Shown here piece after piece: positions 8,945 through 18,115 of a stretch of 64,000 bases of DNA. The stretch is from Hyphomicrobiaceae bacterium. Lineage in GTDB: Bacteria > Pseudomonadota > Alphaproteobacteria > Rhizobiales > Hyphomicrobiaceae. The first letter of the stretch is position 1. The number at the start of each line of letters is the position of its first letter. The stretch is from the NCBI GenBank assembly GCA_021730785.1, contig JAKFWF010000058.1, forward strand, positions 57,254 through 121,253, in the 5' to 3' direction. Below the pieces are notes generated by a model that was given only the letters and a program-made list of their open reading frames with translations, made no database searches and was not told where the DNA came from. A program made the translations under genes and the position numbers.

Positions 8945-9484
8945 TCAAGCCCGTCGCACAGTCCTGCCGTCGCCGAGCCGGTGCAACAGGCGGCGACCCG
9001 GCTGCCGCAGGGCCGGGTGCCACCAGTGCGGTTGCACATCGAGCACCGGCCTGAGGACAAAACGTCGCGCATGGGCGCGGGGATGCGGCAGGATCAGATG
9101 CACCGGCTCCCGGCCGGGACGGCCGGTTTTGGATTCGATTCGCCGCCACCCCGTCACGCGGCCGGCATGATCAATGATGTCGATATCGAGGGGGCGCGGG
9201 CCCCAGCGCACGCCCGTGGCCGGCCTGCGTCCAGCTTCTCGCTCGAGTAATTTAAAAAGCCGCAACAACCTGGAAACCGGCTGATTTACCTGAATAAGAA
9301 GAACACTGTTCAAGAATGCCTGTTGACGGACTGGGCCTACGGGCGCTGTCACATAGAGCGGAGAGGTGCGCGCCGATGATCCCACAATTGCCTCGATCTC
9401 ACGTGTAGCCCTCAGCAAGGCCTGCCGTGGCGTTCCCCAAGCGCCCGCGACATTGCTGCCAAGTGAGACTAGCAGAGTTGACAT
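8945..9484 (-). CDS. folK: 6-hydroxymethyl-7,8-dihydropterin pyrophosphokinase (HPPK)
   Basis: 179 residues. It transfers pyrophosphate from ATP to the pterin in folate synthesis. The N-terminal MSTLLVSLGSNV and the HPPK signature RWGPRPLDIDIIDH are clear, followed by LILPHPRAHARRFVL. ATG at 9484 is chosen because SLGSN must lie near the N-terminus; a start at 9532 would add 16 residues and neither site has a strong ribosome-binding site. The gene lies 114 bases before rpoZ on the same strand. Confidence 0.93.
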   Translation of the reverse strand: MSTLLVSLGSNVAGAWGTPRQALLRATREIEAIVGSSARTSPLYVTAPVGPVRQQAFLNSVLLIQVNQPVSRLLRLFKLLEREAGRRPATGVRWGPRPLDIDIIDHAGRVTGWRRIESKTGRPGREPVHLILPHPRAHARRFVLRPVLDVQPHWWHPALRQPGRRLLHRLGDGRTVRRA

Positions 9485-9585
9485 GCTGATTTCGCATTTG
9501 TGATTTGCATGACCGTCATATTCCCGCAACATATTAATCGTCGTAGAGCTTGCATCGAGACCGCTTGAAGTTGTACCAATTAGTT

Positions 9586-9602
9586 CACGGGTGAAACCCG
9601 TG
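9586..9602. repeat. Small perfect hairpin upstream of the NYN gene
   Basis: CACGGGT, spacer GAA, ACCCGTG. It lies in the divergent folK / NYN-domain intergenic region and has no T run, so it is more likely an operator or mRNA hairpin than a terminator. Confidence 0.4.
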
Positions 9603-9690
9603 GGAGTGGTCTTCAGGTTTCGAACAGGTTTCTTACAGCAAGTCGCAAATTTACGGCCCCGGGCTACAAATCATCACAAAGGTCAACGTC

Positions 9691-10389
9691 ATGCATTTCT
9701 ACCAAAACGAGAGAGTTGCACTGTTTATCGATGGCGCCAATCTTTATGCCACCGCGAAGGCATTGCAATTCGACATCGATTACAAGCGACTCCTCATGTT
9801 GTTTCGCAATAAAGGACATCTGGTTCGAGCGTTGTACTACACTGTACTCGTCGAAGACCAGGAATATTCTTCGATCCGCCCGCTGGTCGATTGGCTCGAC
9901 TATAACGGTTACACCATGGTGACCAAGCCCACCAAGGAGTTCACCGACTCCATGGGCCGCCGCAAGATTAAAGGCAACATGGATATCGAACTCGCGGTCG
10001 ATGCCATGCGGCTGTCGGAAACACTCGACCACATCGTGCTGTTCTCGGGTGATGGAGATTTTCGCCCCCTGGTCGCCGCACTCCAGCAGAAGGGCAAGCG
10101 CGTCAGCGTCGTGTCCACGCTACAGACGGCGCCTCCGATGGTGGCCGACGACCTGCGCCGTCAGGCCGACCAGTTCATCGATCTGGCCGATCTGGAGACG
10201 ATGATCTGCCGCGATCCAACTTCGCGCCCGATGACACCCGCTCCTGCTCTGGCCGCACGCGCAACCTCAGAGCGCCCGCCAGTGGAGCGCGCCTATACCA
10301 GCCGGCGTGAGACAAATTCACGAACGGTGTCGATCGATGCTTCGTCTGGTGCCGATCAGTCGGCTCCCGCCGTTGGTCCGCGCACCTGA
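9691..10389 (+). CDS. NYN-domain (LabA/DUF88-like) protein, putative RNase
   Basis: 232 residues. Residues 7-175 match the NYN domain of the PIN-like nuclease superfamily: RVALFIDGANLYATAKAL near the start, KGNMDIELAVDAM in the middle, and LFSGDGDFRPLVAALQQKGK. The conserved acidic residues (DGAN, NMDIEL, SGDGDF) form the expected metal site of a single-strand RNase. The last 55 residues are Pro/Ser/Thr-rich and probably disordered. Cellular substrate unknown. A uracil-DNA glycosylase gene follows after 56 bases on the same strand. Confidence 0.85.
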   Translation: MHFYQNERVALFIDGANLYATAKALQFDIDYKRLLMLFRNKGHLVRALYYTVLVEDQEYSSIRPLVDWLDYNGYTMVTKPTKEFTDSMGRRKIKGNMDIELAVDAMRLSETLDHIVLFSGDGDFRPLVAALQQKGKRVSVVSTLQTAPPMVADDLRRQADQFIDLADLETMICRDPTSRPMTPAPALAARATSERPPVERAYTSRRETNSRTVSIDASSGADQSAPAVGPRT

Positions 10390-10445
10390 CCGTTGTGAGC
10401 TAGTGGGTACGCCATGGTGGCCCACCAGTGTGGATGGCGCAACTA

Positions 10446-11102
10446 ATGACAGCGCCTCCCGAAGCGCCGCACGACTGCGCGCTGTGCCCCCGACTGTCGT
10501 CGTTTCTAGCCGCTCATCGCCTGCGGGAACCCGTTTGGCATAATGCGCCGGTGCGTTCCTTCGGCTCGCAGCAAGCGTCGCTGCTGATCGTCGGCCTGGC
10601 GCCCGGCCTCAAGGGCGCTAATCGAACCGGCCGCCCGTTCACTGGCGACTATGCCGGCGACTTGCTCTACAGCACTCTGATCGAATTCGGACTGGCAACC
10701 GGCGCCTTCGAAGCCCGCGCCGATGACAGCCTGCACCTGCCTGCGACGATGATCACCAATGCCGTGCGCTGCGTACCGCCGGAAAACAAGCCAACTCCGG
10801 CTGAGATCAAGGCTTGCCGCAGCTTTCTTACAGCCCGCATCGACCAGCTGCCAAACCTGAAGGTGATACTCGCGCTCGGCCGCATTGCGCACGAGTCGAT
10901 CCTTGCTGCCCTGGGCCAGCGCCAGCGTGCCTTTGCCTTTGCGCATGGCGCGCGGCACACACTCCCCCTGCCGGGCGGCGGCCACGTCACGCTACACGAC
11001 AGCTACCATTGCTCGCGTTACAACACGAACACCGGCCGCCTGACGACCGCCATGTTCCACGATGTGTTCCGCGCCATCACGCTCGATCTTGCGCAAACCT
11101 GA
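10446..11102 (+). CDS. Uracil-DNA glycosylase, type 5 (UdgB-like)
   Basis: 218 residues. Motif A reads GLAPGLKGANRTGRPFTGD, close to the UdgB GLAPA..GANRTGRxFTGD pattern rather than to family 4. Motif B carries HDSYHCSRYNTNTGRLT. An N-terminal HDCALCPRL supplies two of the usual cluster cysteines; Cys in NAVRCVPPENKP and in YHCSRYN could complete a [4Fe-4S] site. It removes deaminated bases such as uracil and hypoxanthine. Start at 10446 (MTAPPEAPHD) was chosen; two closely spaced in-frame starts lie just upstream. Confidence 0.88.
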   Translation: MTAPPEAPHDCALCPRLSSFLAAHRLREPVWHNAPVRSFGSQQASLLIVGLAPGLKGANRTGRPFTGDYAGDLLYSTLIEFGLATGAFEARADDSLHLPATMITNAVRCVPPENKPTPAEIKACRSFLTARIDQLPNLKVILALGRIAHESILAALGQRQRAFAFAHGARHTLPLPGGGHVTLHDSYHCSRYNTNTGRLTTAMFHDVFRAITLDLAQT

Positions 11103-11123
11103 CACAACGCACGCGGGCGCCGA

Positions 11124-11717
11124 TCACGCCGGCCGGCGCGGATTGACCCGTAGCCACCCCAGCACGTCAGCCGCATTACGATCCGGCGGGAAAACCGGAT
11201 AGAACACGTGGGTGATGCGCGCGTCGTCGAGGATGAGCGCCATTCGCTTCAACAGCGTCAGATGGGCAACTTGCATCGTCGGCAGGCGCAGAGCGTGAGC
11301 GAGCACCAGGTGCTCGTCCGAAAGCAGCGGGAACGGCAGATGCAGCCGCGTCGCAACCTCCTGCTGATAGGCGGTATCCTGTGTCGACAAGCCGAGCACA
11401 CGTGTGGCGCCGGCCGCGATCAACTCGGCATGGAGATCGCGAAACGCGCAACTTTGCGGCGTGCAGCCACGGGCGCCGGGAATCATGTCCCAGTCGTCGA
11501 CGAAGCTGATCTGGCCTGGCGTGCCGGTGCGCGGGTAGGCGAACAGGACCGTGCGGCCGGTCAATCGGGCAAGTGATAGCAGGGTTCCGTCGGTGGCAGG
11601 CAGCACGACGTCTGCGACCGCCATGCCGGGCAAGTGGCGCGCACCGCCATCATCGCTGGGGGCTGGGATCTGTGACCAATCCACCTGGTGCAAGTTCGGG
11701 TTGCCGGCGCTCACCAT
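11124..11717 (-). CDS. Peroxiredoxin (BCP/PrxQ-like)
   Basis: 197 residues, thioredoxin fold, reduces peroxides. The active site appears as YPRTGTPG, an insertion, then GARGCTPQSCAFRD. The first Cys is the likely peroxidatic residue and the second, five residues on, the resolving one, as in PrxQ. C-terminal text LPTMQVAHLTLLKRM and VFYPVFPPD is typical of this longer subgroup. ATG at 11717 is preceded by GGGGGAG at seven bases. It converges with the glycosylase gene, leaving 21 bases. Confidence 0.88.
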   Translation of the reverse strand: MVSAGNPNLHQVDWSQIPAPSDDGGARHLPGMAVADVVLPATDGTLLSLARLTGRTVLFAYPRTGTPGQISFVDDWDMIPGARGCTPQSCAFRDLHAELIAAGATRVLGLSTQDTAYQQEVATRLHLPFPLLSDEHLVLAHALRLPTMQVAHLTLLKRMALILDDARITHVFYPVFPPDRNAADVLGWLRVNPRRPA

Positions 11718-11910
11718 TGTCAAACTCCCCCTAAAGTTGGCACCTGGAGCACGCAACCATCTGGCTGCCAGCGTCAAGCAGATTGCCGCGTCCGTCGGTC
11801 GGGTCAAGCATCGAGCGCGGCCAACAGCTCAAAGCGCGCGGCACAGTTGACCGGGGCTCACGTCTCCCCGACAACATGCCGATACCGTCCCGATCACCTT
11901 TTGGAGCGCC

Positions 11911-12678
11911 ATGGTGTCCAGGCTCGCACACATCGCTTGTGGCTGTCTCGCCGGGCTCATCCTCCTCGCATCCCCACAATCAGCAGCGGCCCAACCACCT
12001 ACCGCACCGCACGCCGAGCCGGCACCCCTGGCAACAGCCGTCGACGCCATGACCATGGACACATTTCTCGACCGACTGATGCTGGCCGAGAGCGGCGGAC
12101 GCGACACCGTCGCCAATCCGCGCTCGACGGCGGTCGGGCCGTTCCAATTCGTGGTCGCGACATTCCTGTCGGTGACGGGTCGGCACTTCGGCGCGGAAAC
12201 GGCAGCCCTGACGCCGGCGCAGATCCTGGCATTGCGCACCAACCGTGCTTTCGCGCGCCGTGTCGCCGAAGCCTATACACGGGACAATGCGGCCCAGTTG
12301 GCGGCTGCGGCCGTCACGCCGACCTGGACGCGCCTACGACTTGCCTTCTTTGCCGGTGGCGACGGGGCCGTGCGTGTCATCAAGGCCGCACCCGCCACAC
12401 CGGTTGCAACGGTGCTCGGGCAAGCTGCGGTCAACGCCAACCCGTTTCTCGCCCGCATGAGCACGAGCGAACTGGTGGCGCGGGCGGCGCGTGACTTGAA
12501 TCAGTTGCCGGGCGCGAGCATTGCTGCGGCCGGACTGGAAGCTGCTCCCGTGGCGCGCAAGCGCAACGAAATCCCGGTCCGGTGCGATCTAGGCCTGGCC
12601 AGTTGCCGGCGCTGGCTGGCGCTCGCTGAAAGCCGGCAGCTGCACACCCTCGCCGCATCCAGGAAGCGCCGCCTGTGA
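11911..12678 (+). CDS. Secreted lytic-transglycosylase-like protein
   Basis: 255 residues. A signal peptide (hydrophobic 8-22, probable cut near AAAQ) precedes a short SLT-type motif: RLMLAESGGRD with the candidate catalytic Glu60, then TAVGPFQF, which fits the GLxQ/GPFQ segment of peptidoglycan lytic transglycosylases. The domain is short and the second half (about 180-255) has no recognised match; two Cys (CDLGLASC) may form a disulfide. It probably acts on cell-wall glycan in the periplasm, but activity is a motif-level inference. It is convergent with recO three bases away. Confidence 0.7.
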   Translation: MVSRLAHIACGCLAGLILLASPQSAAAQPPTAPHAEPAPLATAVDAMTMDTFLDRLMLAESGGRDTVANPRSTAVGPFQFVVATFLSVTGRHFGAETAALTPAQILALRTNRAFARRVAEAYTRDNAAQLAAAAVTPTWTRLRLAFFAGGDGAVRVIKAAPATPVATVLGQAAVNANPFLARMSTSELVARAARDLNQLPGASIAAAGLEAAPVARKRNEIPVRCDLGLASCRRWLALAESRQLHTLAASRKRRL

Positions 12679-12681
12679 GGT

Positions 12682-13413
12682 TTAAGCGCTGCCGTGGCGG
12701 CGCAGCAGACCCGGCAGCCGCACGCGCACGTCCGGCAATGGCATTTCACGCGGGTGGAACAGCCGCGCCTCGAGGAAGTGGGCGGTCAGCGTCAGGCCAT
12801 CGAGGATCTGATCCTGAGTGACGGCCGGCGGCCGCTCGGCGGTGAGGAAGGCTGGCAGAGGCAGGAGCTTGTCCTTGTAGGGCTCGCCCGCCTCGCGCGA
12901 CACCGCCCGACCGGTGCGCGGCGACACATAGATCAGATCGAACTTGGTGCCGGTTGCCGCACACCGCTTGAGGTCGAGGCCGAAGCCCAACTCGTCCAGC
13001 AGTGCGAGCTCCCAGCGCACATAGAGCGCCGGCCACACGCTCGCATCGTCGAGAAAGCCCAAGACGAACAGCGTCACCTCGAACAAATTTGGGTGCGGGT
13101 CGCGCTCGGGCAGCAGGCGCGCGAGCGTCGTGATCGCACTCAACCCCGCGAGCGCCAGCGGCTCCTGCAGGGCCGCCGACGCATACCCCCGGCGCAGTTC
13201 GATCGCGGCATGGCCAAGCTGCTCGGACAGACGCGCCTTCCAGGTCGCATCCACATGATTGCCGATCTGCAGCGTCGGTCGCAACCGGCGCGAGCGGCCG
13301 CCATGGATCAGCGCGCCGTGGCGGCCGTGCGTCCGCGTCAACAGCTCGACGACGCTTGCCGTCTCGCCGTGCGGCCTGACCGCCAGGATGATCGCCTCGT
13401 CCGTCCATTGCAT
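12682..13413 (-). CDS. recO: DNA repair protein RecO
   Basis: 243 residues. N-terminal OB-fold segment MQWTDEAIILAVRPHGETAS, followed by the GGRSRRLRPTLQIGN loop. The C-terminal part has the alphaproteobacterial pattern LLDELGFGLDLKRCAATG and YVSPRTGRAVSREAGEPY. RecO works with RecR to load RecA on SSB-coated single strands. It closes the lepB-rnc-era block on the same strand, with one small secreted-protein gene in between. Confidence 0.93.
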   Translation of the reverse strand: MQWTDEAIILAVRPHGETASVVELLTRTHGRHGALIHGGRSRRLRPTLQIGNHVDATWKARLSEQLGHAAIELRRGYASAALQEPLALAGLSAITTLARLLPERDPHPNLFEVTLFVLGFLDDASVWPALYVRWELALLDELGFGLDLKRCAATGTKFDLIYVSPRTGRAVSREAGEPYKDKLLPLPAFLTAERPPAVTQDQILDGLTLTAHFLEARLFHPREMPLPDVRVRLPGLLRRHGSA

Positions 13414-13435
13414 CGGCGTACTATAGCGTGAAACT

Positions 13436-13849
13436 TCAAATGTTCACGGGCTTGCCTGGGCCGGACTGCGGCACGGGGATGACCTTGGGCTCGGGCGGCG
13501 CTGCCGGCGATCCCTTCGGACGAGCAGGCGACGCGCCCGGTGCCGGCATGGGCACCTGACTGATCGAGCAGGGCTCGGCCACGGCCGTGCAGATGATCTT
13601 GTTGTCGGCGCCGGGCTTGCACGACACCGACTTGTTGACCGCGAGCCGCCAGTTGGTGAGGTTATCGCCGCCGATGGCACGGGCACTCGCCATCCAGGCC
13701 TGGATGGCGAGCCGCTGGCCGGCCCCGACCGTCGCCGCTGCCTGCGGGCCGCTGGTCACTGCGGGCTGACAGACGCGCACGGCCGCCTCGCCGGACGCCG
13801 GCAGCAGGAACGCGGCAAGGCCGCCGCAAACAAGGATGCGCCGCACCAC
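13436..13849 (-). CDS. Small secreted hypothetical protein
   Basis: 137 residues, not recognised. The first 22 residues are a signal peptide (MVRRILVCGGLAAFLLPASG then EAAV). The mature part has Cys in VRVCQPAV, SVSCKPGADNKIICTAVAEPC, which could make disulfides, and a Pro-rich tail from about 105. It sits between era and recO in frame with the operon direction, six bases after the era stop, so it is probably cotranscribed. The conserved cysteines and position suggest a real periplasmic protein; function unknown. Confidence 0.7.
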   Translation of the reverse strand: MVRRILVCGGLAAFLLPASGEAAVRVCQPAVTSGPQAAATVGAGQRLAIQAWMASARAIGGDNLTNWRLAVNKSVSCKPGADNKIICTAVAEPCSISQVPMPAPGASPARPKGSPAAPPEPKVIPVPQSGPGKPVNI

Positions 13850-13855
13850 GCCGCA

Positions 13856-14773
13856 TCACTCCTTGGGAAAGTCGAGGCCGATTTCGCGATACCGCTCGGG
13901 GTCGTTCCCCCAGTTGTCGCGCACCTTGACGAACACAAACAGGTCGACCTTGTGCTCCAGCAGCTGGGCCAGTTCCTTGCGCGCCTCCATCGAGATCTGC
14001 TTGACGGTGGCGCCGCCCTTGCCGAGCACGATCTTGCGCTGGCTTTCGCGTTCGACGAAAATCGTCTGCTCGACGCGCACCCCCCCCGTCCGCAGCTTCT
14101 TCCACGACTGCGTCTCGACCGTGATGTGATAGGGCAACTCGTCATGCAGCCGGTGGAAAATCTTCTCGCGCGTGATCTCGGCCGCCAGCATGCGGTTCGG
14201 CATGTCGCTGATTTCGTCTTCTGGATAGTGCCAGGGACCAGGCGGCACGGTGTCGGCGAGATAGCGCGTCAGATCGGCAACGCCATCGCCGCCGAGTGCT
14301 GCAATCATGAAGATGCGGTCGAAGCCCTGGCGCTTCGTGATCTCGGTGGTCAGCGCGAGGAGCTTTTCCTTGTCGTCGAGGCGGTCGATCTTGTTCAGGA
14401 TCAGCAGCCGCTTGCCCCGCGCCTGCCCGAGCCGCTCCAGGATGCGCTCCACATCCTCGTCGAGCCCGCGCGCCGCATCTACCACCAGCGCCACGATGTC
14501 ACCCTCGCCGGCGCCCGTCCAGGCGGCCTGGACCATGGCCCGGTCCAGCCGCCGCTTCGGCTCGAAGATGCCCGGCGTATCGATGAACACGAGCTGACTG
14601 ACGCCTGCGATCGCGATGCCGCGGATCTGCATGCGGGTCGTCTGCACCTTGTGGCTGACGATCGAAACCTTGGTGCCGACGATGCGGTTGACCAGTGTCG
14701 ACTTGCCAGCGTTCGGCGCACCAATCACGGCGATGAAACCGCAGCGCTTGTCGGTGTCGGCGACGTCACTCAT
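13856..14773 (-). CDS. era: GTPase Era, 16S rRNA binding
   Basis: 305 residues. G1 motif GAPNAGKSTLVN (about 17-28), G3 DTPGIFEP, G4 NKIDRLDD, and the C-terminal KH domain with IFVERESQRKIVLGKGG and IGLDFPKE. Era binds the 3' end of 16S rRNA during 30S maturation. Its start overlaps the end of rnc by eight bases, the conserved rnc-era coupling. Confidence 0.97.
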   Translation of the reverse strand: MSDVADTDKRCGFIAVIGAPNAGKSTLVNRIVGTKVSIVSHKVQTTRMQIRGIAIAGVSQLVFIDTPGIFEPKRRLDRAMVQAAWTGAGEGDIVALVVDAARGLDEDVERILERLGQARGKRLLILNKIDRLDDKEKLLALTTEITKRQGFDRIFMIAALGGDGVADLTRYLADTVPPGPWHYPEDEISDMPNRMLAAEITREKIFHRLHDELPYHITVETQSWKKLRTGGVRVEQTIFVERESQRKIVLGKGGATVKQISMEARKELAQLLEHKVDLFVFVKVRDNWGNDPERYREIGLDFPKE

Positions 14774-15479
14774 CCATCGTTCCAGTCCATACGTTGTTGC
14801 CTTTCAGGAAGGCGGTTGCGGCGGCCTGTTCGGCGGCCCGCTTGGACGTCCCTTCGCCGAGCGCCGGGGCGTAGCCGACCACCTTGACCTCCGACATGAA
14901 TTTCGGCGCATGGTCGGGTCCCTTGCGTGCCTTCTCCTTGTAGTCGGGCAGCGCCAGCCCCTTGGCCTGCGCCCACTCCTGCAGCGCCGATTTTGGGTCG
15001 ACGGCAACTTCGGGCAAGCCCTCCAGCAACGGCGTCCAGAGCTTGCCGACGACGCCACGTGCCACATCGAAGCCAGCTTCGAGGAAGATCGCGCCAAGGA
15101 CCGCCTCCATGGCGTCCGCCAGGATCGTCTCCTTGCCACGGCCGCCATGCACCGCTTCGCTCTCGCTCAGCACCAGTTGCGCGCCAAGGCCGATGCGGGC
15201 AGCGACCAGGGCACAGGTCCCGCCGCGCACCAGTTGGTTGAACTTGCGGGCGAGTTCACCCTCACTCGCGGCCGGGAACGCCTGGCTGACCATTTCGGCG
15301 ATGGCCAGGCCCAGCACCCGGTCACCAAGGAACTCCAGCCGCTCATAGTCGCCGCGCATCGGGGTTGCCCCCCGGGCGCTGGAGTGGGTGAGCGCGGTCG
15401 TCAGCAGCCGCCGATCCTTGAACCCATAGCCGATCGCCTTTTCGACTTCCGTCGCTTTCCGGGACCTGGACAACAGCAT
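14766..15479 (-). CDS. rnc: Ribonuclease III
   Basis: 237 residues. The RNase III signature DYERLEFLGDRVLGLAIAEM is near 45-64. The second acidic site ETILADAMEAVLGAIFLE and a C-terminal double-stranded RNA-binding domain (DPKSALQEWAQAKG to the end) are present. It cleaves structured precursors such as rRNA. ATG at 15479 lies two bases after the lepB stop; a GTG 51 bases upstream is in frame but would overlap lepB and has no better ribosome-binding site. Confidence 0.96.
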   Translation of the reverse strand: MLLSRSRKATEVEKAIGYGFKDRRLLTTALTHSSARGATPMRGDYERLEFLGDRVLGLAIAEMVSQAFPAASEGELARKFNQLVRGGTCALVAARIGLGAQLVLSESEAVHGGRGKETILADAMEAVLGAIFLEAGFDVARGVVGKLWTPLLEGLPEVAVDPKSALQEWAQAKGLALPDYKEKARKGPDHAPKFMSEVKVVGYAPALGEGTSKRAAEQAAATAFLKGNNVWTGTMDE

Positions 15480-15481
15480 GG

Positions 15482-16288
15482 CTAGCGCACGCGGTTGAAG
15501 AATCTCGACCAGCGAATATCGAAGGGCCACGTCCAGGGTGACGAAAAGCTGAACGCCTGCGGCTCGTCGCCGGCATGGGAGAAGAAGATGATCTCGGCGC
15601 GGCCGACAAGATTTTCGAACGGCACGAAGCCGACGCCGCCATTCGCGGGAGAAATTCTGCTGTCGGAGGAGTTGTCCCGATTATCGCCCATCATGAAATA
15701 GTGGCCTGGCGGGACCTTCATCAGGGCCGTGTTGTCGCTCGCGGGGTCATCCCGCATGTCGAGCACGTTGTACTTTCGACCCTCCGGCAGCGTCTCCTCG
15801 AACACCTGGATGTCCCGGTACCGGCGACCGTTCTCGAACGTGTTGAATGTGCCGACAGGCCGCCGCGGCACGGCCTGATTGTTGATGTAGAGCACGCCCT
15901 TGCGCACCTGAATCTCGTCACCCGGCAAGCCGACCAGGCGCTTGATGTAGTCGGTGCTGTTGTCTTTGGGCCACTTGAACACCACCACGTCGCCGCGCTT
16001 GGGCTGACTGGCGAAGAGCCGCCCATCGAACATTTTCCAGCTGAAGATCGTGCCGCCGTAGGGGAACGAGTGGCGGCTGTAGCCGTAGGACAGCTTCGAC
16101 ACGAACAGGTAGTCGCCAACCAGCAGCGTCTCCTTCATGGAGCCCGACGGGATGTTGAAGGGCTGGTAGAAGAAGATGCGCACGAAGATCGCCAGCGCCA
16201 GGGCCTGCACGACGATCTTGGCCGATTCGCGCCATCCACTGTCGTGCTCGTCGCGCGCGTCCATCTTTGATCCGGTATCGAGGCTCAT
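15482..16288 (-). CDS. lepB: Signal peptidase I
   Basis: 268 residues. One N-terminal membrane segment (about 22-41) is followed by the catalytic Ser50 in PSGSMKETLLVGD and the general base Lys116 in DYIKRLVGLPGD. Later boxes GHYFMMGDNRDNSSDSR are intact. It removes signal peptides from exported proteins at the inner membrane. The start MSLDTGSKMD is supported by AAGGGAG eleven bases upstream. First visible gene of the lepB-rnc-era-recO operon. Confidence 0.96.
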   Translation of the reverse strand: MSLDTGSKMDARDEHDSGWRESAKIVVQALALAIFVRIFFYQPFNIPSGSMKETLLVGDYLFVSKLSYGYSRHSFPYGGTIFSWKMFDGRLFASQPKRGDVVVFKWPKDNSTDYIKRLVGLPGDEIQVRKGVLYINNQAVPRRPVGTFNTFENGRRYRDIQVFEETLPEGRKYNVLDMRDDPASDNTALMKVPPGHYFMMGDNRDNSSDSRISPANGGVGFVPFENLVGRAEIIFFSHAGDEPQAFSFSSPWTWPFDIRWSRFFNRVR

Positions 16289-16673
16289 GGAATAGTGGGC
16301 TCCCTTGCGCCACGCCGGCACTGCTCCGATGAGCAGTTACCAATCCCGCGGCCTATAACGTGTTCCAAGCCCGCGCGCAAAGCAGGAAACAAGCAATCCG
16401 CACACATGGCGGATTGACAAGCGCACGACAGGGTTTGAACGAACGTCAAGGCCGGAGCGTGGCCATTGCGCCACAAAAAAAGTGGGTGCGACGTGCATCG
16501 CCGCTGTGACGCGTGAGGATTTGGGCCGTCGAGGGTTGTGCGTGCCCCGTCACCCGCAACTGCCGGCATCGGCTTGAAAACCTTGCCTTGCGAAACGTTT
16601 TGATGTTCCCCTTCATCTGCGAGTATTGCCCAGACGTTGCCATCGTTATCAGTGCTTTATGAGGCCCGGCGTT
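16289..16673. other. Intergenic region between lepB and the monooxygenase gene
   Basis: 385 bases with the divergent promoters of lepB and the flavin monooxygenase gene. Short open frames here look like background. No hairpin with a T run and no repeat shared with other parts of the window was found. Confidence 0.5.
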
Positions 16674-18104
16674 ATGGACCACTCAACCAAGTTCTGCGTG
16701 ATCGGGGCTGGCGCGTCGGGGCTCGCGGTCGCCAAGAATTTCAAGTTGCACGCCATCCCCTTCGATTGCCTGGAGCGCGAAGCGGACCTGGGCGGGCTGT
16801 GGAACATCGCAACGAAGAGCGGCGTCGTTTACGAGACGACGCACCTCGTGTCGGCCGCCACCTCGACCTGGTTCGACGACTACCCGATGGACGAGGCGAC
16901 GTGCCTTGCTTACCCGAGCCACGCCCAGATCCTCGACTACTTCCGCGGTTTCGTGCGCCATTTCGAGCTCGCACCGCACATCGCGTTCGGCTGCAGCGTG
17001 CAGCATGTCGCACCACGCGCCGACAAGCTGTGGGACGTGACGATTGCCGGGGAAAACCGGCCACGGGTATACCGGGGCGTGGTGCTCGCCAACGGCCACC
17101 ACCACGTGCCGCGGATGCCGAGCTATCCCGGCCGGTTCGCTGGCGAAATCCTGCATTCGTCGGCCTACCGCTCGCCCCGGCAGCTGCGCGACAAGCGCAT
17201 CCTCGTCGTTGGCGCTGGCAACTCGGCCTGCGATATCGCCCGGGACGCCGCCCACAGCAGCGGCTCGATCGTGACCATGAGCTTTCGCCGCGGCTACTGG
17301 TTCATCCCGAAATTCCTGCTCGGCTTCCCGACCCACGACGTGGTGACCACGATCGAAACGCTTCCGATGCCGAACATCGTGCGCCGCATCATTTTCGAGG
17401 TCAGCTTGTGGGTGCTGCAGGGGCCGCCGTCGCGCTACCGCCTGCCCGACCCCGACCATCACATCGACCAGGCGCACCCGACCATGAGCGACGACATCCC
17501 GCGCCTCGCGGCCCACGGCCGCATCCAAGTGAAGCCCGAGATCGAGCGGTACGATGGCGCGAACGTCGTGTTCAAGGATGGCACCAGCACTGCCTTCGAC
17601 ACGGTGATCTTCGCGACCGGCTACAAAATCGAATTCCCGTTCATCGACAGCGCCCTCGTCAACAATGGTGAGGGCCGCCCGCTGTTCTTCAAGCACGCGT
17701 TCCATCCCGCATTCGACACCTTGTTTGCCGCCGGCCTCGTGCAGGCAAACGGCAGCATCTGGCGGCTCGCCGATTACCAAGGCCGGCTGATGGCGCGCTT
17801 CATCCACGCGCTCGACAAGGCACCGGCCAGCGCCGCCTGGTTCCGCCGCCTGAAAGCCGCGCCCCCGGCGGCGAAAGCTCACCATTTCGTCGGCTCCGAG
17901 CGCCATACGCTGGAAGCCAACTATTTCGTCTACCGGCGCCAGTTGAAGCGCTTGACGCGCGGCTTTGGCTGGTCGCTCGCGCGGCTGGAACGAAAAGTGC
18001 CGCGGCCGGTCTATGGACCACCGAAACCGTGGTGGGACTGGCGGGCGCGCAAGCCTGCACCCGTTGTGGTCCAGTCAGGTACGCCGCCGATCGCTGCCGA
18101 GTAG
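16674..18104 (+). CDS. Flavin-containing monooxygenase (FMO-like)
   Basis: 476 residues. FAD-binding GAGASG at about 9-14, an NADPH-binding GAGNSACDIA near 185, and between them the FMO-type segment YPGRFAGEILHSSAYRSP. A late ATGYK motif is present. Such enzymes oxygenate amines or sulfides with NADPH and O2. Start MDHSTKFCVIGAG is chosen because the Rossmann fold should begin close to the N-terminus; two in-frame starts upstream (at 16626 and 16659) are less likely. Substrate unknown. It converges with the DMT permease gene. Confidence 0.85.
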   Translation: MDHSTKFCVIGAGASGLAVAKNFKLHAIPFDCLEREADLGGLWNIATKSGVVYETTHLVSAATSTWFDDYPMDEATCLAYPSHAQILDYFRGFVRHFELAPHIAFGCSVQHVAPRADKLWDVTIAGENRPRVYRGVVLANGHHHVPRMPSYPGRFAGEILHSSAYRSPRQLRDKRILVVGAGNSACDIARDAAHSSGSIVTMSFRRGYWFIPKFLLGFPTHDVVTTIETLPMPNIVRRIIFEVSLWVLQGPPSRYRLPDPDHHIDQAHPTMSDDIPRLAAHGRIQVKPEIERYDGANVVFKDGTSTAFDTVIFATGYKIEFPFIDSALVNNGEGRPLFFKHAFHPAFDTLFAAGLVQANGSIWRLADYQGRLMARFIHALDKAPASAAWFRRLKAAPPAAKAHHFVGSERHTLEANYFVYRRQLKRLTRGFGWSLARLERKVPRPVYGPPKPWWDWRARKPAPVVVQSGTPPIAAE

Positions 18105-18115
18105 TTGCACCAGGA

